Made by a program: the position numbers and the translations under genes
Notes under the pieces: generated by a model
Database searches by the model: none
What the model saw: only the letters and a program-made list of their open reading frames with translations
What the model was told of the DNA's origin: nothing
From: Euonymus europaeus
Lineage: Eukaryota > Streptophyta > Magnoliopsida > Celastrales > Celastraceae
Assembly: GCA_963580455.1 (NCBI GenBank)
Contig: OY756962.1
Coordinates: forward strand, 11,302,001-11,366,000
Direction: 5' to 3'
Length of the DNA stretch: 64,000 nt
Shown here: piece after piece, positions 50,341 to 62,020 of the stretch
Position numbering within the stretch: the first letter of the stretch is position 1
How the letters are laid out: every line of letters begins with the position of its first letter

Positions 50341-53220
50341 GTTGAGCAACTTCGGACCATCAAAGTTGCTCGGTGTACACTTTTTATTTTTCTTCTATGT
50401 CAAATTTTACGAGTATAAGCTTCCAAGATTATTTCGATGCCAAAACAAAAAGTTTTTATCACAAATGGACAAAACCTTTAAAAGCTCCTCCATAGAGAGA
50501 GTTGAGCAACTTCGGACCAACAAAGTTGCTCGGGATACACTTTTTATTGTTCTTCTATGTCAAAGTTTATGAGTATAAGCTTCCTAGATTATTTCGATGC
50601 TAAAACACCATCTTTCTATGACAAATGGACAAAACCGTTAAAAGCACCTCCATAGAGAGAGTTGAGCAACTTCGAACCATCAAAGTTGCTCGATGTACAC
50701 TTTTTATTGTTCTTGTATGTCAAATATTATGTGTATAAGCTTCCTAGATTATTTCGATGCCAAAAGACCAATTTTCTATGACAAATGGACAAACCCTTTA
50801 AAAGCTACTCCATAGACAGAGTTGAGGAAGTTCGGACCATAACAGTTGTTCGATGTACACTTTTTATGATTATTCTTTGTCAAATTTTATGAGTATAAGC
50901 TTCATAGATTATTTCGATGACAAAACACCAACTTTCTGTGACAAATGGACAAAACAGATAAAAGCTCCACCTTAGAGAGAGTTGAGCAACTTCGGACCAT
51001 CAAAGTTCCTCCGTGTACACTTTTATTGTTCTTTTACGTCAAATTTTATGAGTAGAAGCTTCAAAGATTATTACGATTCCAAAAACACCGACTTTGTATG
51101 ACAAATGGACAAAACCGTTAAAAGCTCCTCCATAGAGAGAGTTGAGCAACTTCGGACCAAAAACGTTGCTCGGGATACACTTTTTATTGTTCTTCTATGT
51201 CAATTTTTACGAGTATAAGCTTCCTAGATTATTTCGATACTAAAACACCATCTTTCTATGACAAATGGACAAAACCATTAAAAGCTCCTCCATAGAGAGA
51301 GTTGAGCAACTTCGAACCATCAAAGTTGCTCGGTGTACACTTTTTATTGTTCTTCTATTTCAAATATTATGAGTATAAGCTTCCTAGATTATTTCGACGC
51401 CAAAAGACCAACTTTCTATGACAAATGGACAAACCCGTTAAAAGCTACTCCATAGACCGAGTTGAGCAAGTTCGGACCATAACAGTTGTTCGATGTACAC
51501 TTTTTACGATTCTTCTATGTCAAATTTTACGAGTATAAGCTTCATAGATTATTTCGATGACAAAACACCAACTTTCTGTGACAAATGGACAAAACAGCTA
51601 AAAGCTCCACCTTAGAGAGAGTTGAGCAACTTCGGACCATCAAAGTTCCTCCGTGTACACTTTTATTGTTCTTTTACGTCAAATTTTATGAGTAGAAGCT
51701 TCAAAGATTATTACGATTCCAAAAACACCGACTTTGTATGACAAATGGACAAAATCGTTAAAAGCTCCTCCATAGAGAGAGTTGAGCAACTTCGGACCAA
51801 AAACGTTGCTCGGGATACACTTTTTATTGTTCTTCTATGTCAATTTTTACGAGTATAAGCTTCCTAGATTATTTCGATACTAAAACACCATCTTTCTATG
51901 ACAAATGGACAAAACCATTAAAAGCTCCTCCATAGAGAGAGTTGAGCAACTTCGAACCATCAAAGTTGCTCGGTGTACACTTTTTATTGTTCTTCTATGT
52001 CAAATATTATGAGTATAAGCTTCCTAGATTATTTCGATGCCAAAAGACGAACTTTCTATGACAAATGGACAAACCCGTTAAAAGCTACTCCATAGACAGA
52101 GTGGAGCAAGTGCGGACCATAAAAGTTGTTCGACGTACCCTTTTTACGATTCTTCTATGTAAAATTTTACGAGTATAAGCATCCTATATTATTTCGATAA
52201 CAAAACACCAACTTTCTATGACAAATGGACAAAACAGCTAAAAGCTCCTCCTTAGAGAGAGTTGAGCAACTTCGGACCATCAAAGTTCCTCGGTGTACAC
52301 TTTTATTGTTCTTCTACCCCATATTTTATGAGTAGAAGCTTCCAGGATTTTTTCGATTCCAAAAACACCAACTTTCTATGACAAATAAAGAAAACCGTTA
52401 AAAGCTCCTCCATAGAGAGAGTTGAGCAACTTCGGACCAACAAAGTTGCTCGGGATACACTTTTTATTGTTCTTCTATGTCAAATGTTATGAGTATAAGC
52501 TTCCTAGATTATTTCGATGCTAAAACACCATATTTCTATGAAAAATGGACAAACCCGCTGAAAGCTACTCCATGGACAGAGTTGAACAAGTTCGGACCAT
52601 AAAAATTGTTCGACGCACACTTTTTATGATTCTTCTATGTCAAATTTTACGAGTATAAGCTTCCTAGATTTTTTCGATGACAAAACATTAACTTTCTACG
52701 AAAAATGGACAAAACAGCTAAAAGCTTCTCCTTAGAGAGAGTTGAGCAACTTCGGACCATCAAATTTGCTCGGTGTACACTTTTTATTATTCTTCTATGT
52801 CAAATATTATGAGTATAAGCTTCCTAGATTATTTCGATGCTAAAACACCATCTTTATATGACAAATGGACAAAACCGTTAAAAGCTCCTCCATAGAGAGA
52901 GTTGAGCAACTTCGGACCATCAAAGTTGCTCGGTGTACACTTTTTATTTTTCTTCTATGTCAAATTTTACGAGTATAAGCTTCCAAGATTATTTCGATGC
53001 CAAAACCCAAAGTTTTTACCACAAATGGACAAAACCTTTAAAAGCTCCTTCATAGAGAGAGTTGAGCAACTTCGGACCATCATAGTTGCTCGGTGTACAC
53101 TTTTTATTTTTCTTCTATGTCAAATTTTACGAGTATAAGCTTCCAAGATTATTTCGATGCTAAAACACCATCTTTCTAAGACAAATGGACAAAACCGTTA
53201 AAAGCTCGTCCATAGAGAGA
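50341..53220 (+). repeat. 18-monomer HOR (2,880 bp), copy 1
   Basis: Exactly 18 x 160 bp. The class order is e b e c, a b e c, a b e c, a b c e e e, so the a-b-e-c tetramer is plain. The starting monomer has AAAACAAAAAGTTTTT. This copy has CTTTCTGTG and TCCACCTTAG in both tetramers, unlike copies 2-4, which have CTTTCCGTG and TCCAACTTAG in one. Confidence 0.95.
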
Positions 53221-56100
53221 GTTGAGCAACTTCGGACCATCAAAGTTGCTCGGTGTACAATTTTTATTTTTCTTCTATGTCAAATTTTACGAGTATAAGC
53301 TTCCAAGATTATTTCGATGCCAAAACAAAAAGTTTTTATCACAAATGGACAAAACCTTTAAAAGCTCCTCCATAGAGAGAGTTGAGCAACTTCGGACCAA
53401 CAAAGTTGCTCGGGATACACTTTTTATTGTTCTTCTATGTCAAAGTTTATGAGTATAAGCTTCCTAGATTATTTCGATGCTAAAACACCATCTTTCTATG
53501 ACAAATGGACAAAACCGTTAAAAGCACCTCCATAGAGAGAGTTGAGCAACTTCGAACCATCAAAGTTGCTCGATGTACACTTTTTATTGTTCTTGTATGT
53601 CAAATATTATGTGTATAAGCTTCCTAGATTATTTCGATGCCAAAAGACCAATTTTCTATGACAAATGGACAAACCCTTTAAAAGCTACTCCATAGACAGA
53701 GTTGAGGAAGTTCGGACCATAACAGTTGTTCGATGTACACTTTTTATGATTATTCTTTGTCAAATTTTATGAGTATAAGCTTCATAGATTATTTCGATGA
53801 CAAAACACCAACTTTCTGTGACAAATGGACAAAACAGATAAAAGCTCCACCTTAGAGAGAGTTGAGCAACTTCGGACCATCAAAGTTCCTCCGTGTACAC
53901 TTTTATTGTTCTTTTACGTCAAATTTTATGAGTAGAAGCTTCAAAGATTATTACGATTCCAAAAACACCGACTTTGTATGACAAATGGACAAAACCGTTA
54001 AAAGCTCCTCCATAGAGAGAGTTGAGCAACTTCGGACCAAAAACGTTGCTCGGGATACACTTTTTATTGTTCTTCTATGTCAATTTTTACGAGTATAAGC
54101 TTCCTAGATCATTTCGATACTAAAACACCATCTTTCTATGACAAATGGACAAAACCATTAAAAGCTCCTCCATAGAGAGAGTTGAGCAACTTCGAACCAT
54201 CAAAGTTGCTCGGTGTACACTTTTTATTGTTCTTCTATGTCAAATATTATGAGTATAAGCTTCCTAGATTATTTCGACGCCAAAAGACCAACTTTCTATG
54301 ACAAATGGACAAACCCGTTAAAAGCTACTCCATAGACCGAGTTGAGCAAGTTCGGACCATAACAGTTGTTCGATGTACACTTTTTACGATTCTTCTATGT
54401 CAAATTTTACGAGTATAAGCTTCATAGATTATTTCGATGACAAAACACCAACTTTCCGTGACAAATGGACAAAACAGCTAAAAGCTCCAACTTAGAGAGA
54501 GTTGAGCAACTTCGGACCATCAAAGTTCCTCCGTGTACACTTTTATTGTTCTTTTACGTCAAATTTTATGAGTAGAAGCTTCAAAGATTATTACGACTCC
54601 AAAAACACCGACTTTGTATGACAAATGGACAAAACCGTTAAAAGCTCCTCCATAGAGAGAGTTGAGCAACTTCGGACCAAAAACGTTGCTCGGGATACAC
54701 TTTTTATTGTTCTTCTATGTCAATTTTTACGAGTATAAGCTTCCTAGATTATTTCGATACTAAAACACCATCTTTCTATGACAAATGGACAAAACCATTA
54801 AAAGCTCCTCCATAGAGAGAGTTGAGCAACTTCGAACCATCAAAGTTGCTCGGTGTACACTTTTTATTGTTCTTCTATGTCAAATATTATGAGTATAAGC
54901 TTCCTAGATTATTTCGATGCCAAAAGACGAACTTTCTATGACAAATGGACAAACCCGTTAAAAGCTACTCCATAGATTGAGTGGAGCAAGTGCGGACCAT
55001 AAAAGTTGTTCGACGTACCCTTTTTACGATTCTTCTATGTAAAATTTTACGAGTATAAGCATCCTATATTATTTCGATAACAAAACACCAACTTTCTATG
55101 ACAAATGGACAAAACAGCTAAAAGCTCCTCCTTAGAGAGAGTTGAGCAACTTCGGACCATCAAAGTTCCTCGGTGTACACTTTTATTGTTCTTCTACCCC
55201 ATATTTTATGAGTAGAAGCTTCCAAGATTTTTTCGATTCCAAAAACACCAACTTTCTATGACAAATAAAGAAAACCGTTAAAAGCACCTCCATAGAGAGA
55301 GTTGAGCAACTTCGGACCAACAAAGTTGCTCGGGATACACTTTTTATTGTTCTTCTATGTCAAATGTTATGAGTATAAGCTTCCTAGATTATTTCGATGC
55401 TAAAACACCATAGTTCTATGAAAAATGGACAAACCCGCTGAAAGCTAGTCCATGGACAGAGTTGAACAAGTTCGGACCATAAAAATTGTTCGACGCACAC
55501 TTTTTATGATTCTTCTATGTTAAATTTTACGAGTATAAGCTTCCTAGATTATTTCGATGACAAAACACTAACTTTCTACGAAAAATGGACAAAACAGCTA
55601 AAAGCTTCTCCTTAGAGAGAGTTGAGCAACTTCGGACCATCAAAGTTGCTCGGTGTACACTTTTTATTATTCTTCTATCTCAAATATTATGAGTATAAGC
55701 TTCCTAGATTATTTCGATGCTAAAACACCATCTTTATATGACAAATGGACAAAACCGTTAAAAGCTCCTCCAAAGAGAGAGTTGAGCAACTTCGGACCAT
55801 CAAAGTTGCTCGGTGTACACTTTTTATTTTTCTTCTATGTCAAATTTTACGAGTATAAGGTTCCAAGATTATTTCGATGCCAAAACACAAAGTTTTTATC
55901 ACAAATGGACAAAACCCGTAAAAGCTCCTTCATAGAGAGAGTTGAGCAACTTCGGACCATCATAGTTGCTCGGTGTACACTTTTTATTTTTCTTCTATGT
56001 CAAATTTTACGAGTATAAGCTTCCAAGATTATTTCGATGCTAAAACACCATCTTTCTAAGACAAATGGACAAAACCGTTAAAAGCTCGTCCATAGAGAGA
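53221..56100 (+). repeat. 18-monomer HOR (2,880 bp), copy 2
   Basis: Same order and length. Private or restricted marks are CTTCTATCTC near 55,674, CCAAAGAGAG near 55,771 and AAGGTTCCAAG near 55,858, all shared with copy 4 but not copies 1 and 3. TAGATCATTTCG near 54,107 is seen only here. Confidence 0.95.
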
Positions 56101-58980
56101 GTTGAGCAACTTCGGACCATCAAAGTTGCTCGGTGTACACTTTTTATTTTTCTTCTATGTCAAATTTTACGAGTATAAGCTTCCAAGATTATTTCGATGC
56201 CAAAACAAAAAGTTTTTATCACAAATGGACAAAACCTTTAAAAGCTCCTCCATAGAGAGAGTTGAGCAACTTCGGACCAACAAAGTTGCTCGGGATACAC
56301 TTTTTATTGTTCTTCTATGTCAAAGTTTATGAGTATAAGCTTCCTAGATTATTTCGATGCTAAAACACCATCTTTCTATGACAAATGGACAAAACCGTTA
56401 AAAGCACCTCCATAGAGAGAGTTGAGCAACTTCGAACCATCAAAGTTGCTCGATGTACACTTTTTATTGTTCTTGTATGTCAAATATTATGTGTATAAGC
56501 TTCCTAGATTATTTCGATGCCAAAAGACCAATTTTCTATGACAAATGGACAAACCCTTTAAAAGCTACTCCATAGACAGAGTTGAGGAAGTTCGGACCAT
56601 AACAGTTGTTCGATGTACACTTTTTATGATTATTCTTTGTCAAATTTTATGAGTATAAGCTTCATAGATTATTTCGATGACAAAACACCAACTTTCTGTG
56701 ACAAATGGACAAAACAGATAAAAGCTCCACCTTAGAGAGAGTTGAGCAACTTCGGACCATCAAAGTTCCTCCGTGTACACTTTTATTGTTCTTTTACGTC
56801 AAATTTTATGAGTAGAAGCTTCAAAGATTATTACGATTCCAAAAACACCGACTTTGTATGACAAATGGACAAAACCGTTAAAAGCTCCTCCATAGAGAGA
56901 GTTGAGCAACTTCGGACCAAAAACGTTGCTCGGGATACACTTTTTATTGTTCTTCTATGTCAATTTTTACGAGTATAAGCTTCCTAGATTATTTCGATAC
57001 TAAAACACCATCTTTCTATGACAAATGGACAAAACCATTAAAAGCTCCTCCATAGAGAGAGTTGAGCAACTTCGAACCATCAAAGTTGCTCGGTGTACAC
57101 TTTTTATTGTTCTTCTATGTCAAATATTATGAGTATAAGCTTCCTAGATTATTTCGACGCCAAAAGACCAACTTTCTATGACAAATGGACAAACCCGTTA
57201 AAAGCTACTCCATAGACCGAGTTGAGCAAGTTCGGACCATAACAGTTGTTCGATGTACACTTTTTACGATTCTTCTATGTCAAATTTTACGAGTATAAGC
57301 TTCATAGATTATTTCGATGACAAAACACCAACTTTCCGTGACAAATGGACAAAACAGCTAAAAGCTCCAACTTAGAGAGAGTTGAGCAACTTCGGACCAT
57401 CAAAGTTCCTCCGTGTACACTTTTATTGTTCTTTTACGTCAAATTTTATGAGTAGAAGCTTCAAAGATTATTACGACTCCAAAAACACCGACTTTGTATG
57501 ACAAATGGACAAAACCGTTAAAAGCTCCTCCATAGAGAGAGTTGAGCAACTTCGGACCAAAAACGTTGCTCGGGATACACTTTTTATTGTTCTTCTATGT
57601 CAATTTTTACGAGTATAAGCTTCCTAGATTATTTCGATACTAAAACACCATCTTTCTATGACAAATGGACAAAACCATTAAAAGCTCCTCCATAGAGAGA
57701 GTTGAGCAACTTCGAACCATCAAAGTTGCTCGGTGTACACTTTTTATTGTTCTTCTATGTCAAATATTATGAGTATAAGCTTCCTAGATTATTTCGATGC
57801 CAAAAGACGAACTTTCTATGACAAATGGACAAACCCGTTAAAAGCTACTCCATAGATTGAGTGGAGCAAGTGCGGACCATAAAAGTTGTTCGACGTACCC
57901 TTTTTACGATTCTTCTATGTAAAATTTTACGAGTATAAGCATCCTATATTATTTCGATAACAAAACACCAACTTTCTATGACAAATGGACAAAACAGCTA
58001 AAAGCTCCTCCTTAGAGAGAGTTGAGCAACTTCGGACCATCAAAGTTCCTCGGTGTACACTTTTATTGTTCTTCTACCCCATATTTTATGAGTAGAAGCT
58101 TCCAAGATTTTTTCGATTCCAAAAACACCAACTTTCTATGACAAATAAAGAAAACCGTTAAAAGCACCTCCATAGAGAGAGTTGAGCAACTTCGGACCAA
58201 CAAAGTTGCTCGGGATACACTTTTTATTGTTCTTCTATGTCAAATGTTATGAGTATAAGCTTCCTAGATTATTTCGATACTAAAACACCATAGTTCTATG
58301 AAAAATGGACAAACCCGCTGAAAGCTAGTCCATGGACAGAGTTGAACAAGTTCGGACCATAAAAATTGTTCGACGCACACTTTTTATGATTCTTCTATGT
58401 CAAATTTTACGAGTATAAGCTTCCTAGATTTTTTCGATGACAAAACATTAACTTTCTACGAAAAATGGACAAAACAGCTGAAAGCTTCTCCTTAGAGAGA
58501 GTTGAGCAACTTCGGACCATCAAAGTTGCTCGGTGTACACTTTTTATTATTCTTCTATGTCAAATATTATGAGTATAAGCTTCCTAGATTATTTCGATGC
58601 TAAAACACCATCTTTATATGACAAATGGACAAAACCGTTAAAAGCTCCTCCATAGAGAGAGTTGAGCAACTTCGGACCATCAAAGTTGCTCGGTGTACAC
58701 TTTTTATTTTTCTTCTATGTCAAATTTTACGAGTATAAGCTTCCAAGATTATTTCGATGCCAAAACCCAAAGTTTTTACCACAAATGGACAAAACCTTTA
58801 AAAGCTCCTTCATAGAGAGAGTTGAGCAACTTCGGACCATCATTGTTGCTCGGTGTACACTTTTTATTTTTCTTCTATGTCAAATTTTACGAGTATAAGC
58901 TTCCAAGATTATTTCGATGCTAAAACACCATCTTTCTAAGACAAATGGACAAAACCGTTAAAAGCTCGTCCATAGAGAGA
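56101..58980 (+). repeat. 18-monomer HOR (2,880 bp), copy 3
   Basis: A mosaic copy: it has copy 2 and 4 variants in its 5' and middle part (CATAGATTGAG, CCATAGTTC) but the copy 1 versions in its 3' part (TTTTTTCGATGACAAAACATT, AAAACCCAAAG). This is evidence of exchange or conversion between copies. Confidence 0.95.
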
Positions 58981-61900
58981 GTTGAGCAACTTCGGACCAT
59001 CAAAGTTGCTCGGTGTACACTTTTTATTTTTCTTCTATGTCAAATTTTACGAGTATAAGCTTCCAAGATTATTTCGATGCCAAAACAAAAAGTTTTTATC
59101 ACAAATGGACAAAACCTTTAAAAGCTCCTCCATAGAGAGAGTTGAGCAACTTCGGACCAACAAAGTTGCTCGGGATACACTTTTTATTGTTCTTCTATGT
59201 CAAAGTTTATGAGTATAAGCTTCCTAGATTATTTCGATGCTAAAACACCATCTTTCTATGACAAATGGACAAAACCGTTAAAAGCACCTCCATAGAGAGA
59301 GTTGAGCAACTTCGAACCATCAAAGTTGCTCGATGTACACTTTTTATTGTTCTTGTATGTCAAATATTATGTGTATAAGCTTCCTAGATTATTTCGATGC
59401 CAAAAGACCAATTTTCTATGACAAATGGACAAACCCTTTAAAAGCTACTCCATAGACAGAGTTGAGGAAGTTCGGACCATAACAGTTGTTCGATGTACAC
59501 TTTTTATGATTATTCTTTGTCAAATTTTATGAGTATAAGCTTCATAGATTATTTCGATGACAAAACACCAACTTTCTGTGACAAATGGACAAAACAGATA
59601 AAAGCTCCACCTTAGAGAGAGTTGAGCAACTTCGGACCATCAAAGTTCCTCCGTGTACACTTTTATTGTTCTTTTACGTCAAATTTTATGAGTAGAAGCT
59701 TCAAAGATTATTACGATTCCAAAAACACCGACTTTGTATGACAAATGGACAAAACCGTTAAAAGCTCCTCCATAGAGAGAGTTGAGCAACTTCGGACCAA
59801 AAACGTTGCTCGGGATACACTTTTTATTGTTCTTCTATGTCAATTTTTACGAGTATAAGCTTCCTAGATTATTTCGATACTAAAACACCATCTTTCTATG
59901 ACAAATGGACAAAACCATTAAAAGCTCCTCCATAGAGAGAGTTGAGCAACTTCGAACCATCAAAGTTGCTCGGTGTACACTTTTTATTGTTCTTCTATGT
60001 CAAATATTATGAGTATAAGCTTCCTAGATTATTTCGACGCCAAAAGACCAACTTTCTATGACAAATGGACAAACCCGTTAAAAGCTACTCCATAGACCGA
60101 GTTGAGCAAGTTCGGACCATAACAGTTGTTCGATGTACACTTTTTACGATTCTTCTATGTCAAATTTTACGAGTATAAGCTTCATAGATTATTTCGATGA
60201 CAAAACACCAACTTTCCGTGACAAATGGACAAAACAGCTAAAAGCTCCAACTTAGAGAGAGTTGAGCAACTTCGGACCATCAAAGTTCCTCCGTGTACAC
60301 TTTTATTGTTCTTTTACGTCAAATTTTATGAGTAGAAGCTTCAAAGATTATTACGACTCCAAAAACACCGACTTTGTATGACAAATGGACAAAACCGTTA
60401 AAAGCTCCTCCATAGAGAGAGTTGAGCAACTTCGGACCAAAAACGTTGCTCGGGATACACTTTTTATTGTTCTTCTATGTCAATTTTTACGAGTATAAGC
60501 TTCCTAGATTATTTCGATACTAAAACACCATCTTTCTATGACAAATGGACAAAACCATTAAAAGCTCCTCCATAGAGAGAGTTGAGCAACTTCGAACCAT
60601 CAAAGTTGCTCGGTGTACACTTTTTATTGTTCTTCTATGTCAAATATTATGAGTATAAGCTTCCTAGATTATTTCGATGCCAAAAGACGAACTTTCTATG
60701 ACAAATGGACAAACCCGTTAAAAGCTACTCCATAGATTGAGTGGAGCAAGTGCGGACCATAAAAGTTGTTCGACGTACCCTTTTTACGATTCTTCTATGT
60801 AAAATTTTACGAGTATAAGCATCCTATATTATTTCGATAACAAAACACCAACTTTCTATGACAAATGGACAAAACAGCTAAAAGCTCCTCCTTAGAGAGA
60901 GTTGAGCAACTTCGGACCATCAAAGTTCCTCGGTGTACACTTTTATTGTTCTTCTACCCCATATTTTATGAGTAGAAGCTTCCAAGATTTTTTCGATTCC
61001 AAAAACACCAACTTTCTATGACAAATAAAGAAAACCGTTAAAAGCACCTCCATAGAGAGAGTTGAGCAACTTCGGACCAACAAAGTTGCTCGGGATACAC
61101 TTTTTATTGTTCTTCTATGTCAAATGTTATGAGTATAAGCTTCCTAGATTATTTCGATGCTAAAACACCATAGTTCTATGAAAAATGGACAAACCCGCTG
61201 AAAGCTAGTCCATGGACAGAGTTGAACAAGTTCGGACCATAAAAATTGTTCGACGCACACTTTTTATGATTCTTCTATGTTAAATTTTACGAGTATAAGC
61301 TTCCTAGATTATTTCGATGACAAAACACTAACTTTCTACGAAAAATGGACAAAACAGCTAAAAGCTTCTCCTTAGAGAGAGTTGAGCAACTTCGGACCAT
61401 CAAAGTTGCTCGGTGTACACTTTTTATTATTCTTCTATCTCAAATATTATGAGTATAAGCTTCCTAGATTATTTCGATGCTAAAACACCATCTTTATATG
61501 ACAAATGGACAAAACCGTTAAAAGCTCCTCCAAAGAGAGAGTTGAGCAACTTCGGACCATCAAAGTTGCTCGGTGTACACTTTTTATTTTTCTTCTATGT
61601 CAAATTTTACGAGTATAAGGTTCCAAGATTATTTCGATGCCAAAACACAAAGTTTTTATCACAAATGGACAAAACCCGTAAAAGCTCCTTCATAGAGAGA
61701 GTTGAGCAACTTCGGACCATCATAGTTGCTCGGTGTACACTTTTTATTTTTCTTCTATGTCAAATTTTACGAGTATAAGCTTCCAAGATTATTTCGATGC
61801 CAAAACCCAAAGTTTTTACCACAAATGGACAAAACCTTTAAAAGCTCCTTCATAGAGAGAGTTGAGCAACTTCGGACCATCATAGTTGCTCGGTGTACAC

Positions 61901-62020
61901 TTTTTATTTTTCTTCTATGTCAAATTTTACGAGTATAAGCTTCCAAGATTATTTCGATGCTAAAACACCATCTTTCTAAGACAAATGGACAAAACCGTTA
62001 AAAGCTCGTCCATAGAGAGA
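58981..62020 (+). repeat. 19-monomer variant of the 18-mer HOR (3,040 bp), copy 4
   Basis: Like copy 2 over almost its whole length, but one 160-bp monomer longer. The addition is at about 61,701-61,860, where both the copy 2 type (GGACAAAACCCGTAAAAG) and the copy 1 type (AAAACCCAAAG) monomers are present one after the other. Confidence 0.95.
61701..61860 (+). repeat. Extra hybrid monomer in copy 4
   Basis: The 5' half (CATCATAGTTGCTCGG) belongs to the monomer that normally follows. The 3' half (AAAACCCAAAGTTTTTACC, CTCCTTCATAG) belongs to the copy 1 or 3 type of the preceding monomer. This is the product expected from one unequal crossover between misaligned neighbours. Confidence 0.85.

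Noticed and set aside
55653..56018. 121-codon frame crossing two monomers, repeated at 61,413
   Set aside because: It is long only because local base changes and the repeat phase join two recurring frames. Its exact recurrence reflects duplication of the HOR, not protein conservation.
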